From positions 1 to 64,000 of the forward strand of contig CAVSME010000008.1 of assembly GCA_963728985.1 (NCBI GenBank): a stretch of DNA of 64,000 nucleotides, read 5' to 3'. This DNA is from DASXAI01 sp963728985. Its GTDB lineage: Bacteria > Actinomycetota > Acidimicrobiia > Acidimicrobiales > Ilumatobacteraceae. This document shows positions 17,583-27,025 of this stretch, one piece after another; within the stretch, counting starts at the first letter, position 1, and each line of letters begins with the position of its first letter. The notes below the pieces were generated by a model, which was not told where the DNA came from, made no database searches, and worked only from the letters and a program-made list of their open reading frames with translations. The position numbers and the translations under genes were made by a program.

Positions 17583-18182
17583 TCATGAGCCCGCCCCGTT
17601 GCCCCTGATACCACGTTCCCGAGAGATGCCACCACTGAGAGTGGTCATGGCTGCTCGCAGGCGGTTCAAGCAGCGCTGGCGGGTGGGGCCGATGCTGCCC
17701 TTGGGCATGTCGAGGACAGCGGAGATGTCGTCGTAGGACATCGGTGGGTCGGTGATCAGCAGCCGCAGGAGGGCCTGGCACGGCAGCGGCACGTCCTCCA
17801 GGGCGGCCATGAGCAGGGCCCGGTCCTCGGCGGCGGCGAGCAGCGCGCCGGGGTCGATGTCGTTGACGCCGTCGAGCTGCTCGGGCACGTCGGCCACCGC
17901 GATGGTCCGGCCGCGGCGGCGCAGCACCCGCAGGCACTCGTGGCGGGCCGTGGTGGCCAGCCAGGCCCCCGCCCGTTCCGGCTCGCGCAGGCGGTGCACG
18001 TGCTCCACGAAGCGCAACCACACCGTCTGGGAGATGTCGGCCGCATCGGCGCCGTACAGGCCGTAGCCGCGGACCACCGACCAGACGAGGCCGCTGAAGG
18101 CGTCCACGAGCTGGTCCCACGCCGCCGGGTTGCCGGCGGCGGCCTCCCCGACGAGCCGCCGCACGCTGCCCTCGTCCTGCAC
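17583..18182 (-). CDS. ECF RNA polymerase sigma factor
   Basis: The 199-residue sigma-70 family protein has region 2 (AWDQLVDAFSGLVWSVVRGY and ADISQTVWLRFVEH) and region 4 (SYDDISAVLDMPKGSIGPTR). The spacing fits an ECF factor lacking regions 1 and 3. It would direct RNA polymerase to a small regulon; the signal is unknown. It is transcribed divergently from the 18248 gene, and the 65-base gap between them must hold both promoters. Its partner gene follows on the same strand. Confidence 0.9.
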   Translation of the reverse strand: MQDEGSVRRLVGEAAAGNPAAWDQLVDAFSGLVWSVVRGYGLYGADAADISQTVWLRFVEHVHRLREPERAGAWLATTARHECLRVLRRRGRTIAVADVPEQLDGVNDIDPGALLAAAEDRALLMAALEDVPLPCQALLRLLITDPPMSYDDISAVLDMPKGSIGPTRQRCLNRLRAAMTTLSGGISRERGIRGNGAGS

Positions 18183-18247
18183 GCAGCGAGAATAGAGGTA
18201 TCCACACGGCGGCTCCGGGCTCTCCTCCTTGGACCAGGAGCTGATCG

Positions 18248-18745
18248 ATGCCCCACGTGACGACCGCCCCCCAACCGACCTGTCCGGACCGCGTCGGCCT
18301 TCGGCCCGCGGGCCACCTCGCTCGGGAGCTCACCGCCGTCACCGGGCGCCGGCGCGCCATCGTGCTGCTGGCCGACCCCAGCACCGGCCTGGAGCTCGAT
18401 CGCCACGTCGAGGGCCCGCCGCTCGGACTCATCGACGGCGACGCCGTGCTCGCCCTCGTGCTGCCATCCCACGCCACCGTGTGCGACACGGCGCGCCTCC
18501 ACGAGCCGGCGCTGCGCCGACTGGCGGTCCAGTGGCGCACCGACCGGCTCCTCGTCGCGCCGTGCACGTTCGGCCACGCGCTGATCGGCGTCGCCATCGC
18601 CGCGGTCGCGCCCGCCGCCGAGACGCCGCTCGTGGAGCGGGCGGCCCGCCCGCTGGTCGACCGCTTCGCCGCCGCCGTCGTCGGCACGCGACTGTTCACC
18701 TCACCCGCCGCGAGGGATTCGCAGCTCATCTCCATCGGCGCTTAG
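18248..18745 (+). CDS. Hypothetical protein, weakly GAF-like
   Basis: The 165-residue protein is soluble, with alternating strand and helix pattern (RAIVLLADP, GDAVLALVLPS, DRLLVAPC, HALIGVAIAA). The pattern loosely suggests a GAF-type sensory fold, but I see no diagnostic residue. It is transcribed divergently from the ECF sigma operon. It is followed within 9 bases by an acyl-CoA synthetase, with which it may share a transcript. Function unknown. Confidence 0.62.
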   Translation: MPHVTTAPQPTCPDRVGLRPAGHLARELTAVTGRRRAIVLLADPSTGLELDRHVEGPPLGLIDGDAVLALVLPSHATVCDTARLHEPALRRLAVQWRTDRLLVAPCTFGHALIGVAIAAVAPAAETPLVERAARPLVDRFAAAVVGTRLFTSPAARDSQLISIGA

Positions 18746-18754
18746 CGTCCTTTC

Positions 18755-20368
18755 GTGGACGTGAACGTGGGGGTCGCGCACGAGGCGATCGCCGCCGCCA
18801 CACCGGACCGGGAAGCGCTCGTGTTCGGCGACCTCCGGCTCACCTGGGCCCAGGTGGCCGAGCGCTCGCGCCGGCTGGCCAACCACCTGCACGCCGCCGG
18901 CCTCGGGTGCCACATGGAGCGGGCGGAGCTGGCGCCGTGGGAGTCGGGCCAGGACCACCTGGCGATCTGCTGCTACAACGGCAACGAGTACCTCGAGTCG
19001 ATGCTCGGCGCGTTCAAGGCACGCGTCGCCCCGTTCAACGTGAACTACCGCTACGGACCGAGGGAGCTGGCCGCCGTCCTTGCCGATGGCCGGGCCCGCG
19101 CCGTCGTGTACCACAGCGCCGTCGCGCCGAACGTGGCCGCCGTGCGCGCCAGCCTGCCTCGCCTCGAGGTGCTGCTGCAGGTCGCCGACCACTCCGGCCA
19201 CCCGCTCCTGCCCGGCGCGGTCTGGTACGAGGACGCGTTGGCAGCGGCGTCGCCGGCGCCCCCGCCCGTGCAGCCCTCGCCCGACGATCTCTACATCCTC
19301 TTCACCGGAGGCACGACCGGGCGACCGAAGGGCGTGATGTGGCGCCAGGGTGATGCGTTCACGGAGTGCTTCGGCGGCTCCCGCACCGCCACCACGATCG
19401 ACGAGGTGACGGCGGCCGCCACCACCCACCTCCAGGCGCTCCTCGCCCCGCCGTTCATGCACGGCGCCGGCCAGTGGGTGGGCTTCCTCACCTGGCACAC
19501 GGGCGGCACGGTCTACCTCCAGCGCCGGCCCGAACGCCTCGACCCGGCCGACATCTGGCGCATCGTGGAGAACGAGCGGGTCACCTTCCTCCTCGTGGTC
19601 GGTGACGCGTTCGCCCGGCCGTTGCTCGACGAGCTGGAGCGCCACCCCTACGACGTGTCGTCGCTCACCGTGCTGCTCTCGGGCGGCGCGCCCCTGGCCG
19701 AGCCGTTGAAGCAGGCCCTGCTCGAGCACCTGCCGACGCTCATGATCGTCGACGGGCTGGGCTCGTCGGAGGCCGGCGGCCAGCTCACCCACATCTCCAC
19801 CGCCGGGTGCGCGTCGACGGGCACCTTCCCGCTGGCCACGAACAGCGTCGTGCTCTCGGCCGACCGGTCACGCGTGCTGGAGCCCGGCGACGCCGACCTG
19901 GGCTGGCTGGCCAAGCACGGGCGGCTCGCCCTCGGCTACCTCGGCGATGCGGCCAAGACCAAGGAGACCTACCCGGTGGTCGCCGGCGTCCGCTACGCCG
20001 TGCCGGGCGACCGCGCCCGCCTGTGGCCCAACGGCACCGTCGAGGTGCACGGCCGGGAGGCGTCCACGATCAACTCGGGCGGCGAGAAGATCTTCGCCGA
20101 AGAGGTGGAGGCGGCGGTGAAGGCCCATCCCGACGTGTACGACTGCGTCGTCGCCGGCCGGCCGAGCGAGCGCTGGGGCAGCGAGGTCGTCGCCGTCGTC
20201 CAACTGCGCGCCGGCCTGGAACCTGACGCCGCCGCGCTGCGCCGGGAAGCCGCCACCCGCCTCGCCCGCTACAAGCTCCCGAAGGCGTTCGTGTTCGTCG
20301 ACGAGGTCGTGCGCTTCCCCTCGGGCAAGCCCGATTACCGCTGGGCGCGCGAGGTTGCCGCCGGCTGA
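18755..20368 (+). CDS. Acyl-CoA synthetase (AMP-forming)
   Basis: The 537-residue ANL enzyme has the P-loop FTGGTTGRPKGVMW, the substrate region PPFMHGAGQW, GLGSSEAGG, the motif EVHGREASTINSGGEKIFAEEVE and the C-terminal catalytic Lys in FPSGKPDYRW. It belongs to a family common in actinobacteria, with the N-terminal block APWESGQDHLAI. It probably activates a medium-chain, fatty or steroid-side-chain acid; the substrate cannot be told. It starts at GTG 18755, 9 bases after the upstream gene. Confidence 0.9.
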   Translation: MDVNVGVAHEAIAAATPDREALVFGDLRLTWAQVAERSRRLANHLHAAGLGCHMERAELAPWESGQDHLAICCYNGNEYLESMLGAFKARVAPFNVNYRYGPRELAAVLADGRARAVVYHSAVAPNVAAVRASLPRLEVLLQVADHSGHPLLPGAVWYEDALAAASPAPPPVQPSPDDLYILFTGGTTGRPKGVMWRQGDAFTECFGGSRTATTIDEVTAAATTHLQALLAPPFMHGAGQWVGFLTWHTGGTVYLQRRPERLDPADIWRIVENERVTFLLVVGDAFARPLLDELERHPYDVSSLTVLLSGGAPLAEPLKQALLEHLPTLMIVDGLGSSEAGGQLTHISTAGCASTGTFPLATNSVVLSADRSRVLEPGDADLGWLAKHGRLALGYLGDAAKTKETYPVVAGVRYAVPGDRARLWPNGTVEVHGREASTINSGGEKIFAEEVEAAVKAHPDVYDCVVAGRPSERWGSEVVAVVQLRAGLEPDAAALRREAATRLARYKLPKAFVFVDEVVRFPSGKPDYRWAREVAAG

Positions 20369-20449
20369 CACGGGGAGCGCGCAAGCGACCGCAAATACAG
20401 TCCGAAGGGCCCAGGCGATCGCCGCGAACCGATCGGTACGTTGCGCGAG

Positions 20450-20788
20450 ATGTCCCGAGCCAAGCGATCGACTGCGGCGCGCTCCGTCGCTCGCCTCCAG
20501 CTGACGCTGCTCATCGTCGCCGCCACCGCGCTCCTGCTGGCGGCGGCGTGGGCATCGTGGCGCTGGCAGCACTCGTCGAGCAGCCGCTGCGGTCGCGAGC
20601 CGGCCGACACCACGCCGGCCGCCGATCAAGCGCACCAGGCCTGGGTGCGGTGCCGGGACGGCAAGCAGGCCGACCGGGCGGTGCCCGCCGCCCTGGCCGT
20701 GTTCGCCATCACCGTCGCCGCCAGCGGCGTCGTCATCGCCTTCTTCTTCCGCCCCGGACATCGCTGGGTGCGGACCGAGGTCGGCTAG
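20450..20788 (+). CDS. Small membrane protein of unknown function
   Basis: The 112-residue protein has two membrane helices (about 17-37 and 80-100). They flank a 40-residue loop with two Cys (SSRCGREP and WVRCRDG) that could form an extracytoplasmic disulfide. The start ATG 20450 is preferred over TTG 20441. I do not recognise the family. It lies 21 bases upstream of menG on the same strand, which may be chance or operon membership. Confidence 0.65.
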   Translation: MSRAKRSTAARSVARLQLTLLIVAATALLLAAAWASWRWQHSSSSRCGREPADTTPAADQAHQAWVRCRDGKQADRAVPAALAVFAITVAASGVVIAFFFRPGHRWVRTEVG

Positions 20789-20809
20789 CCCAACGGGTAG
20801 AACCTCATC

Positions 20810-21511
20810 GTGCCGATCCCGCAGCCCGACGATCCGCTGCCCCAGGGTGAGGCCAAGGTCGCCGCCGTGCGGGAGATGTTCGACACCATCGCCCCCCGCT
20901 ACGACCTGGTGAACCGGGTGATGACGTTCCGCATGGACGTCGGCTGGCGGCGCACGACGGTGGCGTCGCTCGGCCTGGCCAAAGGGTCCGCCGTTGCCGA
21001 CCTCGCGTCGGGCACCGGCGACCTCTGCGTGGAGCTGGCCGCCCGCGGTTACCAGCCCCTGTCCGTCGACCTGTCGATGGGGATGCTGGCGGCCGACCGC
21101 AGCGGCGTGCCGCGGGTCCAGGCCGACGTGTTGCAGCTCCCGTTCGGGAGCGGGTCGGTGGCCGGCGCCACCTGCGGGTTCGCCCTGCGCAACCTCGTCG
21201 AGCTGGGGCCGTTCTTCGCCGAGCTGGCCCGGGTGCTCCCGGCGGGGGGCCGGGTGGCGCTGCTGGAGGTGGCCACCCCACCCAACCCTGTGCTGCGGGC
21301 CGGCCACCGCGCCTACTTCGGCTCGGTGGTGCCGCTCGTCGGCGGCCTCCTGTCGAACCCCGCCGCCTACCGCTACCTGCCCCGCAGCGTCGCCTACCTG
21401 CCGCCGCCGGACGAGCTGCTGGCGCAGCTGGCGGCGGCGGGCTTCGCCGACGTCGAGCGCCGCCTGCTGTCGGCCGGCATCACCCAGCTCGTCACCGCCA
21501 CCCGCCGATGA
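20810..21511 (+). CDS. menG: Demethylmenaquinone methyltransferase
   Basis: The 233-residue class I SAM methyltransferase of the UbiE/MenG family shows MFDTIAPRYDLVNRVMTFRMD, the SAM motif DLASGTGDLCVELA and FALRNLVELGPFFAELARVL. It catalyses the last step of menaquinone synthesis at the membrane. It starts at GTG 20810. Its stop overlaps the next gene (isochorismate synthase) by 4 bases as ATGA, which fixes the original start of that gene and indicates coupling. Confidence 0.93.
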   Translation: MPIPQPDDPLPQGEAKVAAVREMFDTIAPRYDLVNRVMTFRMDVGWRRTTVASLGLAKGSAVADLASGTGDLCVELAARGYQPLSVDLSMGMLAADRSGVPRVQADVLQLPFGSGSVAGATCGFALRNLVELGPFFAELARVLPAGGRVALLEVATPPNPVLRAGHRAYFGSVVPLVGGLLSNPAAYRYLPRSVAYLPPPDELLAQLAAAGFADVERRLLSAGITQLVTATRR

Positions 21512-22672
21512 AGGCCACCACCCACCGCCTCGAACGCCCGATCGACCTCGTGGCCTTCGCCGGCGGCGACGGCTACCTGTTCGTGCGCGACGGCGTGGGC
21601 CTGGCCGGCCGGGGCGTGGCGGCGAGGGTGGCGCGGGCCGATGTCGGGGCGCGCGCTGGCGACCATCGCCGTCGACGGTCCGGGCCCCGGCCCCGTCGCC
21701 TTCGGCGCCCTGCCCTTCCTCCCCGACGGCGGCGGCGAGCTGATCGTGCCCGCCGCCGTGGCTCGGCGCGACGCCGACGGCACCACGTGGATGACCACGA
21801 TCGACGGGGTCGCCGTGGACCTGGAGCCGGCACCGCCGCCCACCGCCGCCGGCGGCGGCTTCGCGCTGCGTCCCGGCTTCGATCCCGGCGCCTTCCAGAC
21901 AGCGGTGTGCCGGGGGCGGGACCTCGTGCGCGCCGGCGGGCTCACCAAGGTGGTGATCGCTCGCGACGTCGTGGTGGAGGCCGAGCACCCGATCGACGTG
22001 CACGCCGTCCTCACCCGCCTGCGGGCGTCGTTCGGTTCGAGCCACCTGTTCGCCGTCGAAGGGTTCATCGGCGCCAGCCCCGAGCTGCTGGTGGCCCGCC
22101 ACGGCGACGTCGTGCGGGCCCACCCGCTGGCCGGCACGACACCCCGCACCGGCGATCCCACGGTCGACGCCCGCCTGGCGGCACAGCTCATCGCCTCCAC
22201 CAAGGACCAGGTCGAGCACCGGGTCACGATCGAGATGGTGCGCGACACCCTCCTGCCGTGGTGCTCGTACGTCGACTGGGAGGCTGAGCCGTCGGTCGTG
22301 ACGGTGGCCAACGTGCAGCACCTCGGCACCCTCGTCGAGGGGCGGCTGTCGTCACCACCGCCCTCCGTGCTCGAGCTCGTCGCCGCCCTGCAGCCCACGC
22401 CCGCCCTCGGCGGGTTCCCCCGGGCCGAGGCGCTGGCGCTCATCGCCGAGCTGGAGCCCTTCGATCGGGGCTCCTACGGCGGCCCGGTGGGATGGGTCGA
22501 CGCCCACGGTGACGGGCAGTGGGCGGTGGCCATCCGCTGCGCCCAGGTGCGCGACCGCACGGCCCGGCTGCTGGCCGGTGTGGGGGTGGTGGCGGGCTCG
22601 GACCCCGACGCCGAGCTGGCCGAGACCCAGGCCAAGTTCCAGGCCATGCTGTCGGCCATCGTGCGGCCGTGA
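21508..22672 (+). CDS. menF: Isochorismate synthase, interrupted by a frameshift
   Basis: The first 45 or so codons (ATG 21508, MKATTHRLERPIDLVAFAGG) read in one frame. The rest, from about 21650 (ALATIAVDGPGPGPVAFGAL onward), reads in the +1 frame. Removing one G from the GGGG run at 21646-21649 restores a continuous protein of about 387 residues with the chorismate-binding blocks GLTKVVIARD, GASPELLV and EMVRDTLLPW. It would convert chorismate to isochorismate, the first step of menaquinone synthesis. Without correction, translation could start only at ATG 21641 and lose the N-terminus. A sequence error is likely. Confidence 0.85.
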
Positions 22673-22737
22673 CGGGCCCGAGCGGCCGAGAGCCGAGGAC
22701 GGGAATCTTCCCGAAACCGCCGCCGTTCCACCTGGAG

Positions 22738-23418
22738 ATGCTGGTCGAGATCTACTCCGACGTCGTGTGCCCGTGGTGCTACATCGGCAAGCGGCGGTTC
22801 GAGGCCGCGCTGGAGCGCTTCGACGGCCGTGACGACGTCACCGTCGTGTTCAAGCCCTTCCAGCTCGATCCCCGGGCGCCGAAGGAGCCGACGCCGGTGG
22901 CCGACGCCTACGCCCGCAAGTTCGGCGGGCCGGAGGAAGCGGGGCGGATCATCGAGCACATGACGGCGACGGCCGCCAGCGAGGGCCTCGACTTCCACCT
23001 CGACATCGCCCAGCGGGCGAACACGTTCGATGCCCACCGGCTGCTCGCCTTCGCCCACGAGCACGGCCGGCAGGAGGCCATGAAGGAGCGCCTGCTCCAG
23101 GCCTACTTCATCGACGGCAAGGACGTGGCCGACCAGGAGCAGCTGGCCGACCTGGCCGCCGAGGTCGGCTTGGACCGGGGCGAGGTGGCCGCCTTCCTGG
23201 CCTCCGACGAGGGCGTCGAGGCGCTGCGCGACGAGCTGCGCGACAGCGTGGAGCGGGGCATCACGGCCGTGCCGACCTTCGTGTTCGCCGGCCTCTGGTC
23301 CGTGCCCGGCGCCCAGGACCCCGACACGATGCTGCGGGTCCTGGAGATCGTCACCGAGAAGCTGGCCGCCGCCGAGTCGGCGTCGCCATCGTCCGCTGAC
23401 GCTTCGGCTGGCTCCTGA
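22738..23418 (+). CDS. DsbA-family FrnE-like oxidoreductase
   Basis: The 226-residue thioredoxin-fold protein has EIYSDVVCPWCYIGKRR with a CPWC site (Cys9-Cys12 region) and a C-terminal ITAVPTFVFAG cis-Pro block, as in FrnE/2-hydroxychromene-2-carboxylate isomerase-like proteins. It has no signal peptide, so it acts in the cytosol on disulfides or conjugates; the role in the men cluster is unknown. ATG 22738 gives the family N-terminus. An alternative GTG at 22669 overlaps the menF stop (GTGA) and would add 23 residues. The last six codons lie inside a dispersed repeat (23393-23432). Confidence 0.83.
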   Translation: MLVEIYSDVVCPWCYIGKRRFEAALERFDGRDDVTVVFKPFQLDPRAPKEPTPVADAYARKFGGPEEAGRIIEHMTATAASEGLDFHLDIAQRANTFDAHRLLAFAHEHGRQEAMKERLLQAYFIDGKDVADQEQLADLAAEVGLDRGEVAAFLASDEGVEALRDELRDSVERGITAVPTFVFAGLWSVPGAQDPDTMLRVLEIVTEKLAAAESASPSSADASAGS

Positions 23419-23432
23419 CTCGCTGCGCTTCA
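23393..23432 (-). repeat. Family 2 repeat arm overlapping a gene end
   Basis: These 40 bases are, on the minus strand, almost identical (about two differences) to the arm GAAGCGCAGCGAGTCAGGAG... found twice at 34661-34700. Here the arm supplies the last codons and the TGA stop of the FrnE-like gene. Confidence 0.75.
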
Positions 23433-23710
23433 GTGTCGAGCGGAAAGGGAACCTTTCCGCTCGAATTCGCCGGCAGCCGGCCGTTGGCCGGCACCGAATG
23501 ACAGTGCCGATCGGCCAGCGAAGCTGGCCCAATCGGCGAACCGGGGGGCTCCGGCGGGAGCCTCCGCCCCCCAGACCCCCCGCCTATCCGCTAGCCCTCC
23601 CGAACAGTTCCGTAGGCCGCTGCCCTGGCGCCGCATTGCGGCGCCAGTGGATGTCTGCTCGACCGAGTCGGTCACCTGGGAGCCGTCGGCTCCCCCACGA
23701 CCAACGTCGG
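23419..23710. other. Gap between convergent genes, mostly repeat-derived
   Basis: This 292-base stretch separates the FrnE-like and menD stops. It contains GAGCGGAAAGG...CCTTTCCGCTC, a near-perfect inverted repeat (about 23437-23463) that could act as a terminator. It also contains a family 2 element at 23592-23646 with the 21-base palindrome TGGCGCCGC-A-TTGCGGCGCCA type (23626-23646). I see no convincing gene here. Confidence 0.6.
23592..23646 (-). repeat. Family 2 palindromic repeat
   Basis: On the minus strand the palindrome at 23626-23646 is followed by GGGCAGCGGC and GGAACTGTTCGGGAGGG. This matches the order palindrome, GGGCAGG, ATTGTCCG of the other family 2 copies with several changes. 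It lies behind the menD stop. Confidence 0.65.
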
Positions 23711-25384
23711 TCACAGCGCGGCGGCGATGGCCCGGTTGAGCTCGTCGTGGACGGCCACGTTGGCAGCCCGGTCGGTGCGCACCAGCACGAGCCGCACGCC
23801 GGGGCCCGCGGCCAAGGCCTCGTCGAGGTGCTCCCACCCGCTCGTCGGCACCCCGTGCACGGCGGCCAGCGCGCCGAGGTCGACGCCGTGGGGCGTGCCG
23901 AACAGCTGCTCGAAGCGTTCAGGCGCGAGGGCGGCGGCCTGCGGGAGGAACGAGAAGATGCCGCCGCCGTCGTTGTCGATGCACACGATCGTCAGGTCGA
24001 CGGCGCGGCGGGCGGCGCCGAGCAGGCCGTTGCTGTCGTGGAGCAGGGCGACGTCACCGATGAGCAGGGCCGTGGGACCGGTGGCGAGAGCCACGCCCAC
24101 CGCCGTCGACACCACGCCGTCGATGCCGTTGGCTCCCCGGTTGGCCACCACGCGGACGTCGGCGCGGGGCCGGCCGAACCACTCCAGGTCACGGATCGGC
24201 ATCGACGACGACGCCACCACTGTGGCGCCCGCCGGGAGAGCGGCCAGCAGTCGCCGGGCGATCGCGGGCTCGGTCGCCGCGGTGCCGGCCGCCACCACCC
24301 GGTCGATGGCGTCCTGGGCCCGCTCGTCGGCGCGCTGCCACCGGGCCAGCCAGGGCGTCCCCGAGGCGCCGTTCATCCGCTTGGCCAGCTCGTGGGCGAC
24401 ATCGGTGGGATCGGCCGTGACCCGCACGGCCGCGGAGTGCTCCGGGTCGATCCAGCCGGCGGCCGCCACCTGGACCTGCATCGCACCGGACGAAGCGAGC
24501 CACTGGTTCAGCACCTTCGACGCCGGCGGGTGCCCGAGGCGCAGCACCACGGCCGGGGTGTGATCGGCGGCGAAGGCGGGGTGGCGCAGCACACCGTCGA
24601 AGGCGCCGACGGTCGTGGGCAGCGGCAACCGCCCGCCCGAGCGGGGATCGGCCAGGACGGGCCACTGCACGACCGCCGCCAGCCGGTGCACCACCTCGGG
24701 ATCGCCGCCGCCCCCACCCATGACGATGACGCCGCGGTGGTGGTCGAGGCGGCCGGCCAGCGCATCGAGGGCATGGGCGCCGAGCAGCGGCGCGCCTGAG
24801 GCGGCGGCGTGCCACGCATCGGCCGGACGCGCCGGTGGCAGCGGGCCGGCGTCACCCACGAGCGGGTCGCGGAAGGGGAGGTTGAGGTGCACGGGCCCCG
24901 GCGGCGGGCCGGTGGCGTCGAGCACCGCCCTCGCCGCCAGCGAGCGCCACGTGGACCGCATGCCCTCGTCGGGCACGCCGGGATCGGCGTACCAGCGCAC
25001 GGCCCGGCCGTACAGGTGGCTCTGGTCGATCGTCTGGGGCGCGGCGACGTCGCGCAGCTCGGGCGGGCGGTCGGCGGTGCAGACCAGCATCGGCACGCCG
25101 GCCTGGTGGGCCTCGATGACGGCGGCATGGAAGTGGGCCGCCGCCGTGCCGCTCGTGCACAGCAGCACGGCCGGGCGGCCGGTGGCCAATCCCAGACCGA
25201 GGGCCAGGAACGCCGCCGAGCGCTCGTCGTGGTGCACGTGGAGGCGCAGCGCCGGCTCGGCGGCGAGTGCCAGCGCCAATGGGGTGGAGCGCGAGCCGGG
25301 GGCCACCACGGCGTCGGTGACGCCGCTGCGCACCCACTCATCCACCAGGGTGGCGCAGAACGTGGCTGCGGTGGTGACCGGCAC
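23711..25384 (-). CDS. menD: 2-succinyl-5-enolpyruvyl-6-hydroxy-3-cyclohexene-1-carboxylate synthase
   Basis: The 557-residue thiamine-diphosphate enzyme has the MenD blocks VAPGSRSTPLALALA, HHDERSAAFLALGLG (the TPP-activating Glu), DRPPELRDV, RGANGIDGVVSTAVG, and the TPP-binding stretch from GDVALLHDSNGLL to DNDGGGIFSFLP. It joins isochorismate and 2-oxoglutarate. It starts at GTG 25384 and is divergent from menH, leaving only 19 bases between the two starts. The two genes must therefore have overlapping promoters, or be read from within each other. Confidence 0.95.
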   Translation of the reverse strand: MPVTTAATFCATLVDEWVRSGVTDAVVAPGSRSTPLALALAAEPALRLHVHHDERSAAFLALGLGLATGRPAVLLCTSGTAAAHFHAAVIEAHQAGVPMLVCTADRPPELRDVAAPQTIDQSHLYGRAVRWYADPGVPDEGMRSTWRSLAARAVLDATGPPPGPVHLNLPFRDPLVGDAGPLPPARPADAWHAAASGAPLLGAHALDALAGRLDHHRGVIVMGGGGGDPEVVHRLAAVVQWPVLADPRSGGRLPLPTTVGAFDGVLRHPAFAADHTPAVVLRLGHPPASKVLNQWLASSGAMQVQVAAAGWIDPEHSAAVRVTADPTDVAHELAKRMNGASGTPWLARWQRADERAQDAIDRVVAAGTAATEPAIARRLLAALPAGATVVASSSMPIRDLEWFGRPRADVRVVANRGANGIDGVVSTAVGVALATGPTALLIGDVALLHDSNGLLGAARRAVDLTIVCIDNDGGGIFSFLPQAAALAPERFEQLFGTPHGVDLGALAAVHGVPTSGWEHLDEALAAGPGVRLVLVRTDRAANVAVHDELNRAIAAAL

Positions 25385-25403
25385 GCCTCATAGCCTGGCC
25401 GAC

Positions 25404-26186
25404 GTGGCCCCGGCCGGCGAAGCACCAGTGGCCATCGGGTGGGAGGCAGTCGGCACCGGCGGACGGATCGTGCTGGTGCACGGCTTCACCCAGACCGCCC
25501 GATCATGGGCGGCGATCGCCGCCGACCTCGCGTCCGACCACGAGGTGGTCATGGTCGACGCCCCCGGGCACGGGGCGTCCACGGCCGTGCGCGCCGGCCT
25601 GACCGCCGGGGCGCAGGCCATCGCCGCCGCCGCCGGACCCGGCGTCTACGTCGGGTACTCGATGGGGGCGCGCTACGTCCTGCGGGCCGCCCTGACCTGC
25701 CCCGACGTCGTGCAGGCGGCCGTGCTGCTGGGCGTCAACCCTGGCATCGAGGACACCGCCGAGCGGGCGGCGCGGCGGGCCGCCGACGAGGCCCTCGCCG
25801 CCCGGATCGAGGGCGACGGCGTAGACGCCTTCCTCGACGAGTGGCTGGCGCAGCCGTTGTTCGCGTCCCTCCCCCGGTCGGCCGCCGACGGGGCCGACCG
25901 CCGCCGCAACACCGCCGCCGGCCTGGCGTCGTCGCTGCGCCTGGCCGGCACCGGTGCCGAGCCCGACGTGTGGGCCGAGCTCGGGGGCCTCGACCTGCCC
26001 GTGCTGGTGCTCGCCGGTGAGGCCGATGCGAAGTTCCGCGCCATCGGCGAGCGCGTGGCCGCCGCCGTCGGCGCCAACGCCCGCTTCGAGGTCGTCCCCG
26101 GTGCCGGCCATGCCGCCCACCTCGAGCAGCCGGGCGCCTTCCTCCGCCTGCTGCGGGCGTGGCTAGGCCGTCAACCAGAGTCCTAG
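25404..26186 (+). CDS. menH: Alpha/beta hydrolase, probable SHCHC synthase
   Basis: The 260-residue alpha/beta hydrolase has the oxyanion-hole region VLVHGFTQT, the nucleophile elbow GYSMGAR (Ser86), an Asp in the GEADAKF block and the catalytic His in GAGHAAHLEQP. The MenH family eliminates pyruvate from SEPHCHC to give SHCHC. The start GTG 25404 is 19 bases from the divergent menD start. Its 3' end overlaps the corrected menA end by 24 bases on the opposite strand. Identity as MenH rests on family features plus position. Confidence 0.87.
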   Translation: MAPAGEAPVAIGWEAVGTGGRIVLVHGFTQTARSWAAIAADLASDHEVVMVDAPGHGASTAVRAGLTAGAQAIAAAAGPGVYVGYSMGARYVLRAALTCPDVVQAAVLLGVNPGIEDTAERAARRAADEALAARIEGDGVDAFLDEWLAQPLFASLPRSAADGADRRRNTAAGLASSLRLAGTGAEPDVWAELGGLDLPVLVLAGEADAKFRAIGERVAAAVGANARFEVVPGAGHAAHLEQPGAFLRLLRAWLGRQPES

Positions 26187-27025
26187 GGAGAACGCCGCGC
26201 CGAACACGAGCTGCGTGCGGCCGGTGCCGACGAGGACGGCGATCAGGTCGCGCCCCGCGCGCCGGCGAGGACCCGCCGGATCGGTTCAGCAGCGAGCGGT
26301 GCCGCCACAAGGCAGGCGAGCGCCCCCCACCGCCAGGCGACGCAACCGACGCCGAGGGCGAACGCGCCCACCAGGAAGCCGGCGTAGAGCCAGCGGGTGC
26401 GAGCGTCGCCGAGGCGCACGGCGAGCGTCTTCTTGCCCGTCGCCGCGTCGGTCGGGATGTCGCGCAGGTTGTTGGCGACGAGCAGCGCGCACGACAGGAA
26501 CCCCGCTGCGGACGCGGCCACGATCGACAGCCCGGTGATCCGTTCCAGTTGCACATACGTGCTGCCGGCGGTGGCCACGAGGCCGAAGCAGACGAAGACG
26601 AACAGCTCACCGAGGCCGAGGTAGCCGTACGGCTTGGGGCCGCCCGTGTAGAGGTAGCCGGCGGCGATGCACGCGGCACCGACGGCGATGAGCCACAGCG
26701 ACGTGGCCAGGGCCAGGGCGAGACCGGCCACCGCAGCGACGGCGAACGCCGCGAACGCGGCGCGCTTGACCGCGGCGGGCGCCGCCAGCCCCGAGGCCAC
26801 CAGCCGCACCGGCCCGACACGGGCGGCGTCCGTACCGCGGACGCCGTCGCTGTAGTCGTTGGCGTAATTCGTGCCGATCTGCAACGACAGCGCCACCACG
26901 CCGGCGGCGATGGCCCGCCACGCGATCACGTCGCCCTCGCCGGCGGCGCAGGCGGTGCCGACCAGCACCGGTACCACGCTCGCCGGCAGCGTCCGGGGCC
27001 GGGCGCCGGCGACCCAGTGGTTCAC
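26163..27025 (-). CDS. menA: 1,4-dihydroxy-2-naphthoate prenyltransferase, frameshifted near its 3' end
   Basis: This UbiA-family membrane enzyme attaches the polyprenyl tail to dihydroxynaphthoate. The first Asp motif NYANDYSDG and the second NNLRDIPTDAATGKKT are intact, with about eight membrane helices. In the given sequence the frame ends at 26243. The next frame continues GRDLIAVLVGTGRTQL and ends GLWLTA at a TAG (26163-26165), exactly a MenA C-terminus including the last helix. Adding one G to the G4 run within 26249-26260 restores a protein of about 287 residues. It overlaps menB by 4 bases (ATGA). Confidence 0.88.
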
